Assembly (NCBI GenBank): GCA_041725875.1
Contig: JBGRQB010000004.1
Coordinates: forward strand, 8,225 to 72,224
DNA from: JBGRQB01 sp041725875
Lineage (GTDB): Bacteria > Bacteroidota > Ignavibacteria > Ignavibacteriales > Melioribacteraceae
Direction: 5' to 3'
DNA length: 64,000 nucleotides
Shown piece by piece: positions 55,669 through 63,724 of this stretch; positions within the stretch are counted from its first letter, which is position 1; every line of letters begins with the position of its first letter. The notes under the pieces were generated by a model that saw only the letters and a program-made list of their open reading frames with translations, did no database searches and was not told the DNA's origin. The position numbers and the translations under genes were made by a program.

Positions 55669-55916
55669 AAATAATTAATTATACATACACTAACAATTAT
55701 TTATGCATGTTTTGAAATATTTTATTAGTGATCATTAAAACTTCATCATAGAAATTATTTTATAGGGTAAAAGAATAAAAATATCGCAACAACCTCTTAA
55801 AATAAGCTGAAATCAAAGGCTTTCAGATAAAAAAATTATTTTAGACTAAAAAATTACTTGCAATTTTTTTCTTATTGAGCAATATTTAACTGTCTTTCAC
55901 TAAAAGGAGAAATCAG
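55669..55916. other. Divergent regulatory region between tetR and the redox operon
   Basis: About 250 AT-rich bases with no gene. It should hold the tetR promoter, any TetR operator and the promoter at 55858-55888. An AT-rich stretch near 55670-55710 contains imperfect inverted repeats (ATAATTAATTAT), a candidate operator, but no clear palindrome could be singled out. Confidence 0.4.
55858..55888 (+). promoter_or_regulatory. Putative promoter of the NuoEFG-like operon
   Basis: TTGC at 55858-55861 and AATATTTA at 55881-55888 are 19 nt apart, near the Bacteroidota form though the -7 box is imperfect. The expected start of transcription is about 15-20 nt before the GGAGA that serves the small leader frame at 55917. 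Confidence 0.35.
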
Positions 55917-56072
55917 ATGATTTCATCTGTGGTTCAGACAAACAACTCTTTTCCGGCAAACCGGCCTTGGTCGGAAATTCCTTATGCAAATATATCTTTT
56001 CAAATAAATTCTCATCATATAGGGTTAAGTTATGCGAGTACAACGAATTCTGAAAGAAAAAGAACGAATTGA
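55917..56072 (+). CDS. Possible 51-residue leader open reading frame overlapping nuoE
   Basis: The ATG at 55917 is preceded by AAAGGAGAAATCAG, a better ribosome site than that of the NuoE-like gene. The frame encodes 51 residues (starts MISSVVQTNNSFPANRP, ends RKRTN) and terminates 41 nt inside the next gene in another frame. No homology is recognised and composition is not distinctive. It could be a regulatory leader that couples translation, or chance. Confidence 0.35.
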   Translation: MISSVVQTNNSFPANRPWSEIPYANISFQINSHHIGLSYASTTNSERKRTN

Positions 56073-56559
56073 AGAAAAAAGTGTTGATCTTAGTCTGCTC
56101 GATCCTGTTATAGAAAAATACAGGAACAAAGCAGGCAATATGATCCCGCTTCTACAACAGACACAAAACCTTTACGGCTATCTGCCCAAAGGCGCCTTTC
56201 AAAAAATTTCATCGGAAACAGGGTTAAAGCTGAGTGATATGTATGGTGTTGCAACTTTTTATGCTCAGTTCAGATTAAAACCGGTTGGTAAGCATATTAT
56301 TAAAGTCTGCCACGGAACTGCCTGTCACGTGCAAAATGCCAGCGAAATAACATATGCACTTAAATCGTCGTTAAATGTTGAAGACGGAGGAACAACTACC
56401 GACGGGGTTTTTACTCTCGAATCAGTTGCCTGTCTCGGCTGCTGTTCACTGGCTCCCGTAATGATGATTGGGGATGAAACATACGGGAATCTTACGGAAA
56501 AAGAAGCAGTTAAAGTAATCAACAAAATTAAAAAAGCAGAGAGCGTTGCACAAAATTAA
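56032..56559 (+). CDS. NuoE/HydC-like [2Fe-2S] subunit
   Basis: 175 residues. The N-terminal helical part contains MIPLLQQTQNLYGYLP; the thioredoxin-like domain carries [2Fe-2S] ligands C93, C98, C134 and C138 (CHGTAC and CLGCC). It passes electrons from the NADH-oxidising subunit. It is the first main gene of a three-gene operon with NuoF- and NuoG-like partners. The homologous subunit occurs in complex I, bifurcating hydrogenases and NAD-linked formate dehydrogenases, so the gene alone does not fix the enzyme. Confidence 0.9.
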   Translation: MRVQRILKEKERIEEKSVDLSLLDPVIEKYRNKAGNMIPLLQQTQNLYGYLPKGAFQKISSETGLKLSDMYGVATFYAQFRLKPVGKHIIKVCHGTACHVQNASEITYALKSSLNVEDGGTTTDGVFTLESVACLGCCSLAPVMMIGDETYGNLTEKEAVKVINKIKKAESVAQN

Positions 56560-56586
56560 TTTAGAAAGTAATAGAGCGGATAAAAA

Positions 56587-58365
56587 ATGGAAAATATAAA
56601 AGTAATTGTGGGACTTGGAAGCTGCGGCATTGCAGCAGGAGCTAATAAAGTCTACACAAAACTGGAGGAACTGAAAAAAAATGGAAAGTTCAGTTTCGAG
56701 CTTGGAAAAACAAGTTGTATCGGAATGTGTTTTAAAGAACCACTTGTTGAAATTAAGGATGAAGAAAATTACAGCATCTACGGGGAGGTAGATGAAAGTA
56801 ACATAGAAGAGATTTTGCAAAAACATATTAATGAAAAAACTCCGATAGAGGATCTTATTGTAAAGAGCAGTTATGAGGAAGCCAGCGATAACAGCTTTTT
56901 TGAGGGACAGGTAAAAATTGCACTTCGTAATTGCGGAATGATCGATCCAGAAGAAATCGAAGAATATGAAAGAGTAAAAGGTTATGCCGCAATTAAAAAA
57001 ATTGCAAAAGAAGAGATTTCCAGAGATCAAATTATTCAGGATGTTCTTGATTCGGGAATAAGAGGTCGCGGCGGCGGCGGGTTCCCGACCGGTATGAAAT
57101 GGAAGTTTGCAAAAAATTATGAATCAGATGACAAGTATATAATCTGTAACGCAGATGAAGGTGATCCCGGTGCATTTATGGATCGTTCGTTACTCGAAGG
57201 TGATCCGCATTCTGTGTTGGAAGGAATGATAATTGGCGCTTATGCAATTGGTGCAAACGGAGGAGTGATTTATTGTCGTGCCGAATATCCTCTTGCAATT
57301 AAGCGACTCGAAATTGCAATTGAGCAGGCCAGACAAAAAGGTTATCTGGGAAAAAACATTTGCGGCATTGACGGATTTAATTTTGATATTTATGTAAAAG
57401 AAGGAGCCGGAGCTTTTGTCTGCGGTGAAGAAACAGCACTAATTGCATCTATTGAAGGCAAAAGGGGAATGCCGAGAAAGCGCCCTCCGTTTCCGGCTGA
57501 ATCAGGTTTATGGGAAAAACCAACCAACATAAATAACGTTGAAACTTTTGCAAATATTCCCTGGATAGTTTATCAGGGCGCAAAACAATATGCTTCTTAC
57601 GGAACTGAAAAAAGTAAAGGAACCAAAGTTTTTGCTTTAACAGGAAAAATCAAAAATGGCGGACTGGTAGAAGTACCAATGGGAATTACAATTAATGATA
57701 TAATTTTTAAACTCGGCGGAGGAATTCAGAACGATCACGAATTTAAGGCAGTGCAGCTTGGCGGTCCTTCCGGCGGATGTATTCCTGCTCATCTTGCCGA
57801 TACTATTGTCGATTACGATTCGGTAAACGCTACCGGAGCAATAATGGGTTCCGGCGGTATGGTTGTTATGGATGAAACAACCTGTATGGTGGATATGGCC
57901 AAATTCTTTCTCGATTTCACACAAAAAGAATCTTGCGGAAAATGTACGTTCTGCAGAATCGGGACAAAAAGAATGCTGGAAATTCTGACGCGAATTACTG
58001 AAGGACACGGAGAAGAGGGAGATATAGACAAACTGGAAGAATTATCGTACCAGATAAAAGAAAACTCCCTTTGCGGTTTGGGACAAACAGCACCAAATCC
58101 GGTTCTTACCACAATAAAATATTTTCGTCACGAATATGAAGAGCACATTCGCGAGAAAAAATGTACTGCCAAACATTGTAAACATCTGCTGATTTATCAA
58201 ATTATCACAAACAAATGTACCGGCTGTACTTTGTGCGCAATTAAGTGTCCGGTTCACACCATTGACGGAGAGGTTAAGCACCCGCATACAATTCGTCAGG
58301 AAGATTGTATACAATGTGGTGAGTGTGTTAAGAATTGTCGCTACAACGCAATTGAATATCATTAA
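56587..58365 (+). CDS. NuoF/HydB-like NADH-binding flavoprotein
   Basis: 592 residues. Extended compared with complex I NuoF. An N-terminal thioredoxin-like [2Fe-2S] domain (C13, C44, C48 region) is followed by the FMN/NAD domain with GRGGGGFPTG near 160-169 and EGDPGAFMDRS. The [4Fe-4S] motif SCGKCTFCRIGT lies near 449-460. A C-terminal double [4Fe-4S] ferredoxin domain (about 540-592, CTGCTLCAIKCP and CIQCGECVKNC) completes it. This domain order is that of HydB in electron-bifurcating complexes. It oxidises or reduces NAD in the cytoplasm. Confidence 0.92.
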   Translation: MENIKVIVGLGSCGIAAGANKVYTKLEELKKNGKFSFELGKTSCIGMCFKEPLVEIKDEENYSIYGEVDESNIEEILQKHINEKTPIEDLIVKSSYEEASDNSFFEGQVKIALRNCGMIDPEEIEEYERVKGYAAIKKIAKEEISRDQIIQDVLDSGIRGRGGGGFPTGMKWKFAKNYESDDKYIICNADEGDPGAFMDRSLLEGDPHSVLEGMIIGAYAIGANGGVIYCRAEYPLAIKRLEIAIEQARQKGYLGKNICGIDGFNFDIYVKEGAGAFVCGEETALIASIEGKRGMPRKRPPFPAESGLWEKPTNINNVETFANIPWIVYQGAKQYASYGTEKSKGTKVFALTGKIKNGGLVEVPMGITINDIIFKLGGGIQNDHEFKAVQLGGPSGGCIPAHLADTIVDYDSVNATGAIMGSGGMVVMDETTCMVDMAKFFLDFTQKESCGKCTFCRIGTKRMLEILTRITEGHGEEGDIDKLEELSYQIKENSLCGLGQTAPNPVLTTIKYFRHEYEEHIREKKCTAKHCKHLLIYQIITNKCTGCTLCAIKCPVHTIDGEVKHPHTIRQEDCIQCGECVKNCRYNAIEYH

Positions 58366-58398
58366 TTAACTGAATCGATAACAAAAATCGAAACTAAA

Positions 58399-61300
58399 AT
58401 GAGCGAAATAAAACTAAAAATAGATGGAAAGGAATTTACCGGAACAAGCGGGGAAACTATCTACGAAGTTGCCTCCAGAAACGGTATCCAGATACCCGTA
58501 CTTTGTCACGATCCAAAGTTAAAACCATATACTTCCTGTTATGTATGCGTTGTGCAGGTTGAGGGAATGAGAGGAATGCAGCCATCCTGTTCAACACGTA
58601 TTAACGATGGAATGATAATTACAACTAACTCAAAAGAAGTGCGGAAGGCGAGAAAAACAGCACTCGATCTGCTGCTCAGTAACCATTATGCCGATTGTCT
58701 CGGACCTTGTAAACAGACTTGCCCTGCCGGAGTTGATGTGCAGGGATATGTTTCTCTGATTGATAAAGGACTTTTCAAAGAAGCAATTGCGCTTATAAAA
58801 GATGTAAATCCTTTGCCGGCAATTTGCGGTAGAGTTTGTGTTCGTCCCTGCGAAGCCGCGTGTCGAAGAAATCTGCTGGATGAAGGTTCCGGCGCAGGTG
58901 TTGATTATCTTAAACGTTTTGCTGCTGATAAAGATCTTGTTTCCGATGATAAATTTATGCCGGAAGTTGAACCATCCACCGGAAAAAAAGTTGCTGTTAT
59001 TGGCGGCGGACCCGGAGGATTGTCAGCTGCGTTTTTCCTACAGCAGAAAGGGCATCAGTGCGATATTTATGAAGCAGCTCCGCAGGCTGGGGGCTGGCTG
59101 AGATATGGTATTCCTGAGTACAGACTTCCAAACGAAATTCTTGATAAAGAAATTGATACAATTACCGAACTTGGTGTAAATATTTATACCGGCAAAAAGC
59201 TTGGCGAAAATCTGCCCTACAAAGAGATACACGAAAATTACGATGCAACAATTCTTACAATTGGTTCGCAAAAAGGAACCAAGATTGGCTGTGAGGGAGA
59301 TGATGCAGAAAATGTTTATTCGGGAATCGATTTTCTGCGTAATATGGAAATGACTGGTCAGCGTCCCGATTTTTCCGGTAAGACTATTGTAACCGTTGGC
59401 GGCGGAAACACTGCAATGGATTGCTGTCGTACGGCAATGCGTCTCGGTGCAAAAAAATCTTACGTCGTTTACAGAAGAACCGAAAAAGAGATGCCTGCAA
59501 ATCCTATTGAAATTCACGAATCAAAACTTGAAGGAATTGAATATCTCTTTTTAACAAATCCTGTGAAAGTTAACAAAGATGAAAAAGGAAGAATTAAATC
59601 TCTTACCTTAATAAAAATGGAACTTGGAGAACCGGATACCTCAGGACGAAGAAGACCAGTTCCGGTAGAAGGTTCCGAATATGATCTTGAAGTTGATTTT
59701 GCACTTGCTGCAATCGGACAAAAAACCGATATCAATTTTCTGGATGATGTTAACAGCGTGCTTGATGACGGCAGTGAATTGATGGCCAATAAATGGGGCG
59801 ATATTGATGCAGTTCCAAATACGCTGCAGACCGGAGTTGATTCAATTTTTGCTGCGGGTGACGGTGTAACCGGACCGGCAACAATTATAGAAGCAATTGC
59901 ACAGGCAAAAATTGCCGCGCGCAGTTGTCATCAATATCTGGCTGGTGAAGAAATTATTCCGGAAAAGAGAGAGTTTCTCAGTAAACGGGATAATTTTCAA
60001 AAGCAGATTGAAAAAGAATATATTCATAATTTCGAGCGTCACCTCAGAAATGAAATGCCGATTCTTGATTCAACCGAAAGAAAAAACTTTAACGAAGTTG
60101 AACTTGGTTATGCAAATGAAGAAGTGGCCTGCAGCGAAGCGAGTCGCTGTCTGGAATGCGGCTGTGCAGAGTATTTTACCTGCGATCTGAAAAAATATGC
60201 AGATGAATATTTTGTTGAACAACAAAAGTATAAAGGTGATTACAATAAATATGATGTTGATTTTTCTCATCCTTACATTGAGATAGATAACAACAAATGT
60301 ATTTTGTGCGCCAAATGCATGCGTGTTTGCGATGAAGTAGTCGGCGCTAAAGCTCTCGGACTCATAAACCGCGGATTCGACACATATGTTGCTCCTAGTC
60401 TGGGAGAATCACTAAAAGATACCTCCTGCGAAACTTGCGGATTGTGTATTGATATTTGTCCTACCGGCGCAATAAGTGAAAACTTTGAGTTCAAGCCGGG
60501 ACCGGTTGAGACTGACAGCATAAAAGCAATTTGTAATTATTGTTCTGTCGGGTGCGAACTGGATCTTCGTCACAAAGGCGGCTTTGTTATGGAAACTATT
60601 GGCTCCGAAGGTTTGATAAACAGTGACGGTAATATTTGTAAGTATGGCAAGTTTGGATACTCATACCTTAATGACGGAAGCAGAATTACAAAACCGATGT
60701 ATAAACGTAACGGCAGATTTGAAGAAATAACTTTTGATGAAGCTTTTAAAATCATTAAGCAAAAAGTATTGGAAGTTGCACCGGATGAGAATGCAGTTTT
60801 TGCTGGAGCCAGATTGACAAACGAGGAATTGTATCTTGTTCAGAAACTGACTCGTGCAGGATTTAAAACAAACAACATCGGAAGTTACCACTATTTTGAT
60901 AATCAGGATGCTTATGAAAACAACTGGATTTCAAATGTGCCTTATCAGCAGATACGAGGAGCAGGGAAGATCTATCTGATTGGTGCCGAGTTAAATGAGG
61001 ATAACCCGGTAGTTGGCTTTATAGTTAATAATACCAAGGTTATTAATGAGGTTCCGGTTTATAACATTTCCGAAAAAGAAAATTCTTCAATGGAAGAAAA
61101 GGTAACGGAAAACATTAAAGTTAAATCATACTATTACACCATAAAAGCAATTAACCATTATTTGATTTCGCACAATTTGCAAAACCAGATGTTTTTGAGT
61201 GATAATTGCGAAGAATTTGAAAACTATAAAACGGAACTTCAGAAGGAAAATTACAGCGCTCTTGTTGAAAAGTCTGGGATATCTGCAATTAAAATCAGAG

Positions 61301-62082
61301 AAATTGCCGAATCTTATAACAACGAAATGAACGCGGTAATAATTTTATCTGAAAAATATTTAACCGGAAATAGTGTAAAAGAAATATTTAATCTCTCTCT
61401 AATTACAGGTAAGCTTGGTAAAACCGGCAGTGGAATTATTGCTCTGAAAGAGAAAAATAATTCTCAGGGAATTTACGATATGGGAATAAGAAAAGATAAG
61501 ACAGTCGGGAACCAGGAACTAACCGGAGAGGTGCTTGAAAAACTTTCGAGTGTCTGGAAAACAACCGGGTTGAGTAATGAATCAAAAGATATTAAATATG
61601 AACTGCTGATGGGACATATCAAAAATCTTTTCATATTTGGAGAAGATCCGGTTGGCTGCGCAATTGATAAACTTGATTCTCGTAAATGGATTAATGCTGA
61701 TTTTCTTGTTGTACAAGATTATTTTGTGACTGATACAGCAAGAGAAGCCGATCTGATTTTACCGGCGTCACTTCCTTTTGAATCAGGAGGAAGTTATACA
61801 AATTCTCAAAAAATTATTCAGCAGTTTGACGCGGCTGCAAAACCTAAGGTTGAGCAGACAAACACAGAGCAGTTTATTAATCTTTCGGGAGAATTTGGTG
61901 TAAATGGAATTTCAGAGAAATCTGATATTATTTCGGAAATAGCTCAGACTTTCCCTGAGGAAAAAGATATAAAGTATGTTTTTGAAACAACTGCAGCCGA
62001 TAAGAAGCAAATCTATTTCAAACATGGTTGTGATTATGTTCATAAATACTTTGAAGATAAATTTGAGGATGCTTTTAATTAA
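58399..62082 (+). CDS. NuoG-like large subunit with embedded GltD-type FAD/NAD(P) oxidoreductase module
   Basis: 1227 residues. Order: [2Fe-2S] ferredoxin (C36, C47, C50, C64); GltD N-terminal Fe-S domain (about 100-175, CPAGVDVQGY, CGRVCVRPCEAACRR); FAD loop VAVIGGGPGG at about 198; NADPH-type loop VTVGGGNTAMDCC near 332; double [4Fe-4S] (about 633-690); molybdopterin-type [4Fe-4S] CNYCSVGC near 711; then a NuoG/formate-dehydrogenase-like domain to the end. The catalytic Cys or Sec position of formate dehydrogenases is not recognisable (NNIGSYHY in the aligned region), and no H-cluster domain exists. It may shuttle electrons between NADH, NADPH and ferredoxin. Specific activity is unproven. 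Confidence 0.85.
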   Translation: MSEIKLKIDGKEFTGTSGETIYEVASRNGIQIPVLCHDPKLKPYTSCYVCVVQVEGMRGMQPSCSTRINDGMIITTNSKEVRKARKTALDLLLSNHYADCLGPCKQTCPAGVDVQGYVSLIDKGLFKEAIALIKDVNPLPAICGRVCVRPCEAACRRNLLDEGSGAGVDYLKRFAADKDLVSDDKFMPEVEPSTGKKVAVIGGGPGGLSAAFFLQQKGHQCDIYEAAPQAGGWLRYGIPEYRLPNEILDKEIDTITELGVNIYTGKKLGENLPYKEIHENYDATILTIGSQKGTKIGCEGDDAENVYSGIDFLRNMEMTGQRPDFSGKTIVTVGGGNTAMDCCRTAMRLGAKKSYVVYRRTEKEMPANPIEIHESKLEGIEYLFLTNPVKVNKDEKGRIKSLTLIKMELGEPDTSGRRRPVPVEGSEYDLEVDFALAAIGQKTDINFLDDVNSVLDDGSELMANKWGDIDAVPNTLQTGVDSIFAAGDGVTGPATIIEAIAQAKIAARSCHQYLAGEEIIPEKREFLSKRDNFQKQIEKEYIHNFERHLRNEMPILDSTERKNFNEVELGYANEEVACSEASRCLECGCAEYFTCDLKKYADEYFVEQQKYKGDYNKYDVDFSHPYIEIDNNKCILCAKCMRVCDEVVGAKALGLINRGFDTYVAPSLGESLKDTSCETCGLCIDICPTGAISENFEFKPGPVETDSIKAICNYCSVGCELDLRHKGGFVMETIGSEGLINSDGNICKYGKFGYSYLNDGSRITKPMYKRNGRFEEITFDEAFKIIKQKVLEVAPDENAVFAGARLTNEELYLVQKLTRAGFKTNNIGSYHYFDNQDAYENNWISNVPYQQIRGAGKIYLIGAELNEDNPVVGFIVNNTKVINEVPVYNISEKENSSMEEKVTENIKVKSYYYTIKAINHYLISHNLQNQMFLSDNCEEFENYKTELQKENYSALVEKSGISAIKIREIAESYNNEMNAVIILSEKYLTGNSVKEIFNLSLITGKLGKTGSGIIALKEKNNSQGIYDMGIRKDKTVGNQELTGEVLEKLSSVWKTTGLSNESKDIKYELLMGHIKNLFIFGEDPVGCAIDKLDSRKWINADFLVVQDYFVTDTAREADLILPASLPFESGGSYTNSQKIIQQFDAAAKPKVEQTNTEQFINLSGEFGVNGISEKSDIISEIAQTFPEEKDIKYVFETTAADKKQIYFKHGCDYVHKYFEDKFEDAFN

Positions 62083-62276
62083 AAATAGAGAAAAAATTAC
62101 TTAAATATATTCCTAATTATGGAAAAATAGAAATAATAACGAACAGAGTAAGGATTTGCTGTTAAAAAACATTAATAACTAATGAATTGATGCAGAAAGT
62201 ATTTGTTTCTCTTATTTAAAAGAGTATCTTTGCTTTTGAACTTATAGACTTTTTGTTCTTATACCCGAAAACACGA
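62083..62276. other. AT-rich gap after the redox operon
   Basis: About 190 bases with no gene on either strand. It contains a promoter-like pair (62202-62232) pointing toward the strong hairpin at 62277-62302. Confidence 0.4.
62202..62232 (+). promoter_or_regulatory. Promoter-like pair ahead of the hairpin at 62277
   Basis: TTTG at 62202-62205 and TATCTTTG at 62225-62232 are exactly 19 nt apart, a full match to the Bacteroidota promoter pattern. Transcription from it would meet the terminator at 62277-62310 after about 70 nt and would encode no protein. Confidence 0.4.
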
Positions 62277-62310
62277 AACCTTGCCGTTTTAACGGCAAGG
62301 TTTTTTTATA
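62277..62310. terminator. Strong hairpin terminator between the redox operon and the peptide genes
   Basis: AACCTTGCCGTT (62277-62288) and AACGGCAAGGTT (62291-62302): 12 perfect complementary positions with an effective TTTTAA loop, then TTTTTTTATA on the plus strand. On the minus strand it lies just after the stop of the 112-residue peptide gene and can also end that transcript. Confidence 0.85.
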
Positions 62311-62318
62311 ATAAAAGG

Positions 62319-62657
62319 TTAATGGCAAACAATAATTCGGGTATCTTTGCAATTAAAAACATCGCAAGTGTCTTGAGAAGTAGGTGGAGTACAAATCTCG
62401 CAACTTTGTAAACAAGTATTATTATTACAAGTATCCGGACAAGTAAACTCGCAAGTTCCCTGGCAAGAATTTGCGCAGGTGTTTATGCAGGTTAAGCCGC
62501 AAGTTTTTTCATCCGTATTACATCCAAGTTCTGAAAGACAGCGTATTGATTCAGTTGCAGTTAGATTACCTTTCACAGTCCCAAGACTCGTTGACTTTCC
62601 TGATACTTCGAAAGAATTTACTTCGAGGTGTTTAAGACTAAGCTTCATCTTTTTCAT
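62319..62657 (-). CDS. RiPP-like precursor peptide 1 with a 15-cysteine, four-residue-periodic core
   Basis: 112 residues, the longest of five related peptides. Leader MKKMKLSLKHLEVNSFEV with G26-T27-V28 and G30 as in the others. The core (about 31-112) has 15 Cys (40, 46, 53, 57, 61, 65, 69, 73, 77, 82, 86, 89, 98, 103, 111). C53 to C77 are exactly four residues apart and each is preceded by Thr or Ser. Such [T/S]-C spacing suits thioether or azole formation. The leader resembles pinensin-family lanthipeptide leaders of Bacteroidota. GAGGTAAG is the ribosome site. A terminator-like hairpin lies 27 nt upstream of the start. Confidence 0.85.
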   Translation of the reverse strand: MKKMKLSLKHLEVNSFEVSGKSTSLGTVKGNLTATESIRCLSELGCNTDEKTCGLTCINTCANSCQGTCEFTCPDTCNNNTCLQSCEICTPPTSQDTCDVFNCKDTRIIVCH

Positions 62658-62683
62658 ATCTTACCTCATATAATGTATAAAAG

Positions 62684-62712
62684 AAACCCCCGAGGTTTAG
62701 TTTCGGGGGCTT
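62684..62712 (-). terminator. Terminator or attenuator between peptide genes 2 and 1
   Basis: On the minus strand AAGCCCCCGA (62712-62703) pairs with TCGGGGGTTT (62693-62684), 10 pairs with one G-T, followed by CTTTTATAC. It ends the transcript of peptide 2, but the start of peptide 1 lies only 27 nt further on, so read-through would set peptide 1 expression. Confidence 0.8.
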
Positions 62713-62718
62713 AAAATT

Positions 62719-62922
62719 TTAGAATGGTCTGCAACCTGGTTCCTCTGTGTCGCAAGTCAGATCAGTAGGGAAGATGCAATCGGGATCGCAGGTTCCTGAA
62801 CAATGCGGATCAAGATGGAATGTATTTTTGTAGGCAAGAACAGTTCCGTTGTTTTTTTCTTTTCTTAAAGTTTCAAAGGAATTAACTTTTAATTGATTAA
62901 TGTTGAGTTTTATTTTTTTCAT
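62719..62922 (-). CDS. RiPP-like precursor peptide 2
   Basis: 67 residues. Leader MKKIKLNINQLKVNSFET with G26-T27-V28. Core after about residue 30 has five Cys (HC-SGTC-DPDC ... LTC ... GC) with Thr, Ser and Pro, ending GCRPF. The ribosome site is weak (TTGGAT). It is 62 nt downstream of peptide 3 on the same strand and probably shares its transcript. Core unlike peptides 3-5. Confidence 0.82.
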   Translation of the reverse strand: MKKIKLNINQLKVNSFETLRKEKNNGTVLAYKNTFHLDPHCSGTCDPDCIFPTDLTCDTEEPGCRPF

Positions 62923-62984
62923 AATTTGATATCCAATTTTGTAAAAAGGTTAAAAGTTTAACTTACTAAAAGTTTCTCCAACTA

Positions 62985-63188
62985 TTAGCATTCATTGATA
63001 CAAGTACAATCGGTTAACTGATAGCTTTCAGGGCAATATTTTGTTGCACATTCTTGAACCATATCTGTTACACAGTAAATCATTTCAGTTTTATGAAACC
63101 CATTAACGGTTCCATATTTTGAATTATTTTTTGAGATTTCAAAAGAATTAATTTTTAATTGGTCAAGGTTAAGTTTTATTTTTTTCAT
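62985..63188 (-). CDS. RiPP-like precursor peptide 3
   Basis: 67 residues. Leader MKKIKLNLDQLKINSFEI with G26-T27-V28 and G30. The core has six Cys (YC, EC, YC, DC, TC, EC) and several Thr, ending DCTCINEC. GGAGACT is the ribosome site. It starts 22 nt after the stop of peptide 4, so the two are one operon. Confidence 0.82.
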   Translation of the reverse strand: MKKIKLNLDQLKINSFEISKNNSKYGTVNGFHKTEMIYCVTDMVQECATKYCPESYQLTDCTCINEC

Positions 63189-63210
63189 TATTAGTCTCCA
63201 AATTATTTTA

Positions 63211-63426
63211 TTAAACAGGACAAGGAAGATCTTTTGAGCAAGTATTCATGCAAGTCATTATTGGACGTGATTGCGGACAGTCCGGATAAAATGAAAGACA
63301 AAGATCATCAGTACAGCCTTCCATTGTCGGGATATTACCTTTTACAGTACCAGATTTTGAATTGGTTTTTGAAGTTTCAAAAGAATTAACTTTTAATTGG
63401 TCAAGGTCAAGTTTGATTTTTTTCAT
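63211..63426 (-). CDS. RiPP-like precursor peptide 4
   Basis: 71 residues. Leader MKKIKLDLDQLKVNSFET with G26-T27-V28 and G30. The core has six Cys (GC, LC, DC, TC, TC, PC) with Ser/Thr near the C-terminus (MTCMNTCSKDLPC). Ribosome site GAGGAA. First gene of the likely 4-3-2 transcript. A sequence element 62-89 nt upstream is shared with peptide 5. Confidence 0.82.
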   Translation of the reverse strand: MKKIKLDLDQLKVNSFETSKTNSKSGTVKGNIPTMEGCTDDLCLSFYPDCPQSRPIMTCMNTCSKDLPCPV

Positions 63427-63656
63427 TACGGTTCCTCAATTAATATTTTGATGTGAAATTAATGTGTGTGATTTGAGGAGGTCGTCAGTTGCGCCAAAAT
63501 GAATTAAGCCTGAGGGTATTAATTACTAATGCGCCTGAGTGATAAGGATATCCATTCCTAAAATTTTACTTCCCTGATGTATAAAACAGATTACGGACAG
63601 ATCTCATCAAAGTAAAAGATAAAATTTGTCTGGAACCTTTAGTTGTTTTCAAATAT
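63427..63656. other. Upstream region of peptide 4
   Basis: 230 bases without a gene on either strand and no sixth leader copy (no MKK-K-L frame). It contains the conserved element at 63488-63515 and likely the promoter of the 4-3-2 transcript; no Bacteroidota -7/-33 pair could be fixed confidently. Confidence 0.4.
63488..63515 (-). repeat. Element shared upstream of peptides 4 and 5 (copy A)
   Basis: Plus-strand reading: GTTGCGCC (63488-63495), six bases (AAAATG), AATTAAGCCTGAGG (63502-63515). The same two blocks recur at 63966-64000. It starts 62 nt upstream of the peptide 4 ATG. Confidence 0.65.
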
Positions 63657-63689
63657 AAAGCCCTTGCCACAATTTGCAGCAAGGGGTTT
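63657..63689 (-). terminator. Terminator of peptide 5
   Basis: GCAAGGGGTTT (63679-63689) and AAAGCCCTTGC (63657-63667) pair over ten positions with one mismatch around an 11-nt loop. On the minus strand TATATTTG follows. It isolates peptide 5 from the downstream genes. Confidence 0.7.
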
Positions 63690-63724
63690 ATTCCCCCCGG
63701 GGAATTAACAACATTTAAACTGGA

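Noticed and set aside
55917..56559. Frameshifted N-terminal extension of the NuoE-like protein
   Set aside because: The upstream frame shows no NuoE likeness and the protein from 56032 is already full length, so a frameshift is not needed.
56446..57030. 194-residue minus-strand open frame
   Set aside because: Antisense shadow of the NuoE/NuoF-like genes, Phe/Cys-rich, no domain or ribosome site.
59038..59517. 159-residue minus-strand open frame
   Set aside because: Antisense to the intact GltD-like FAD domain of the NuoG-like gene.
62479..62673. 64-residue plus-strand open frame in the peptide cluster
   Set aside because: It is the complement of the peptide 1 gene; the leader conservation fixes the minus strand as coding.
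63427..63656. A sixth precursor peptide or decayed copy
   Set aside because: No MKK-K-L leader or Cys-rich frame can be read on either strand; only the upstream element is shared.
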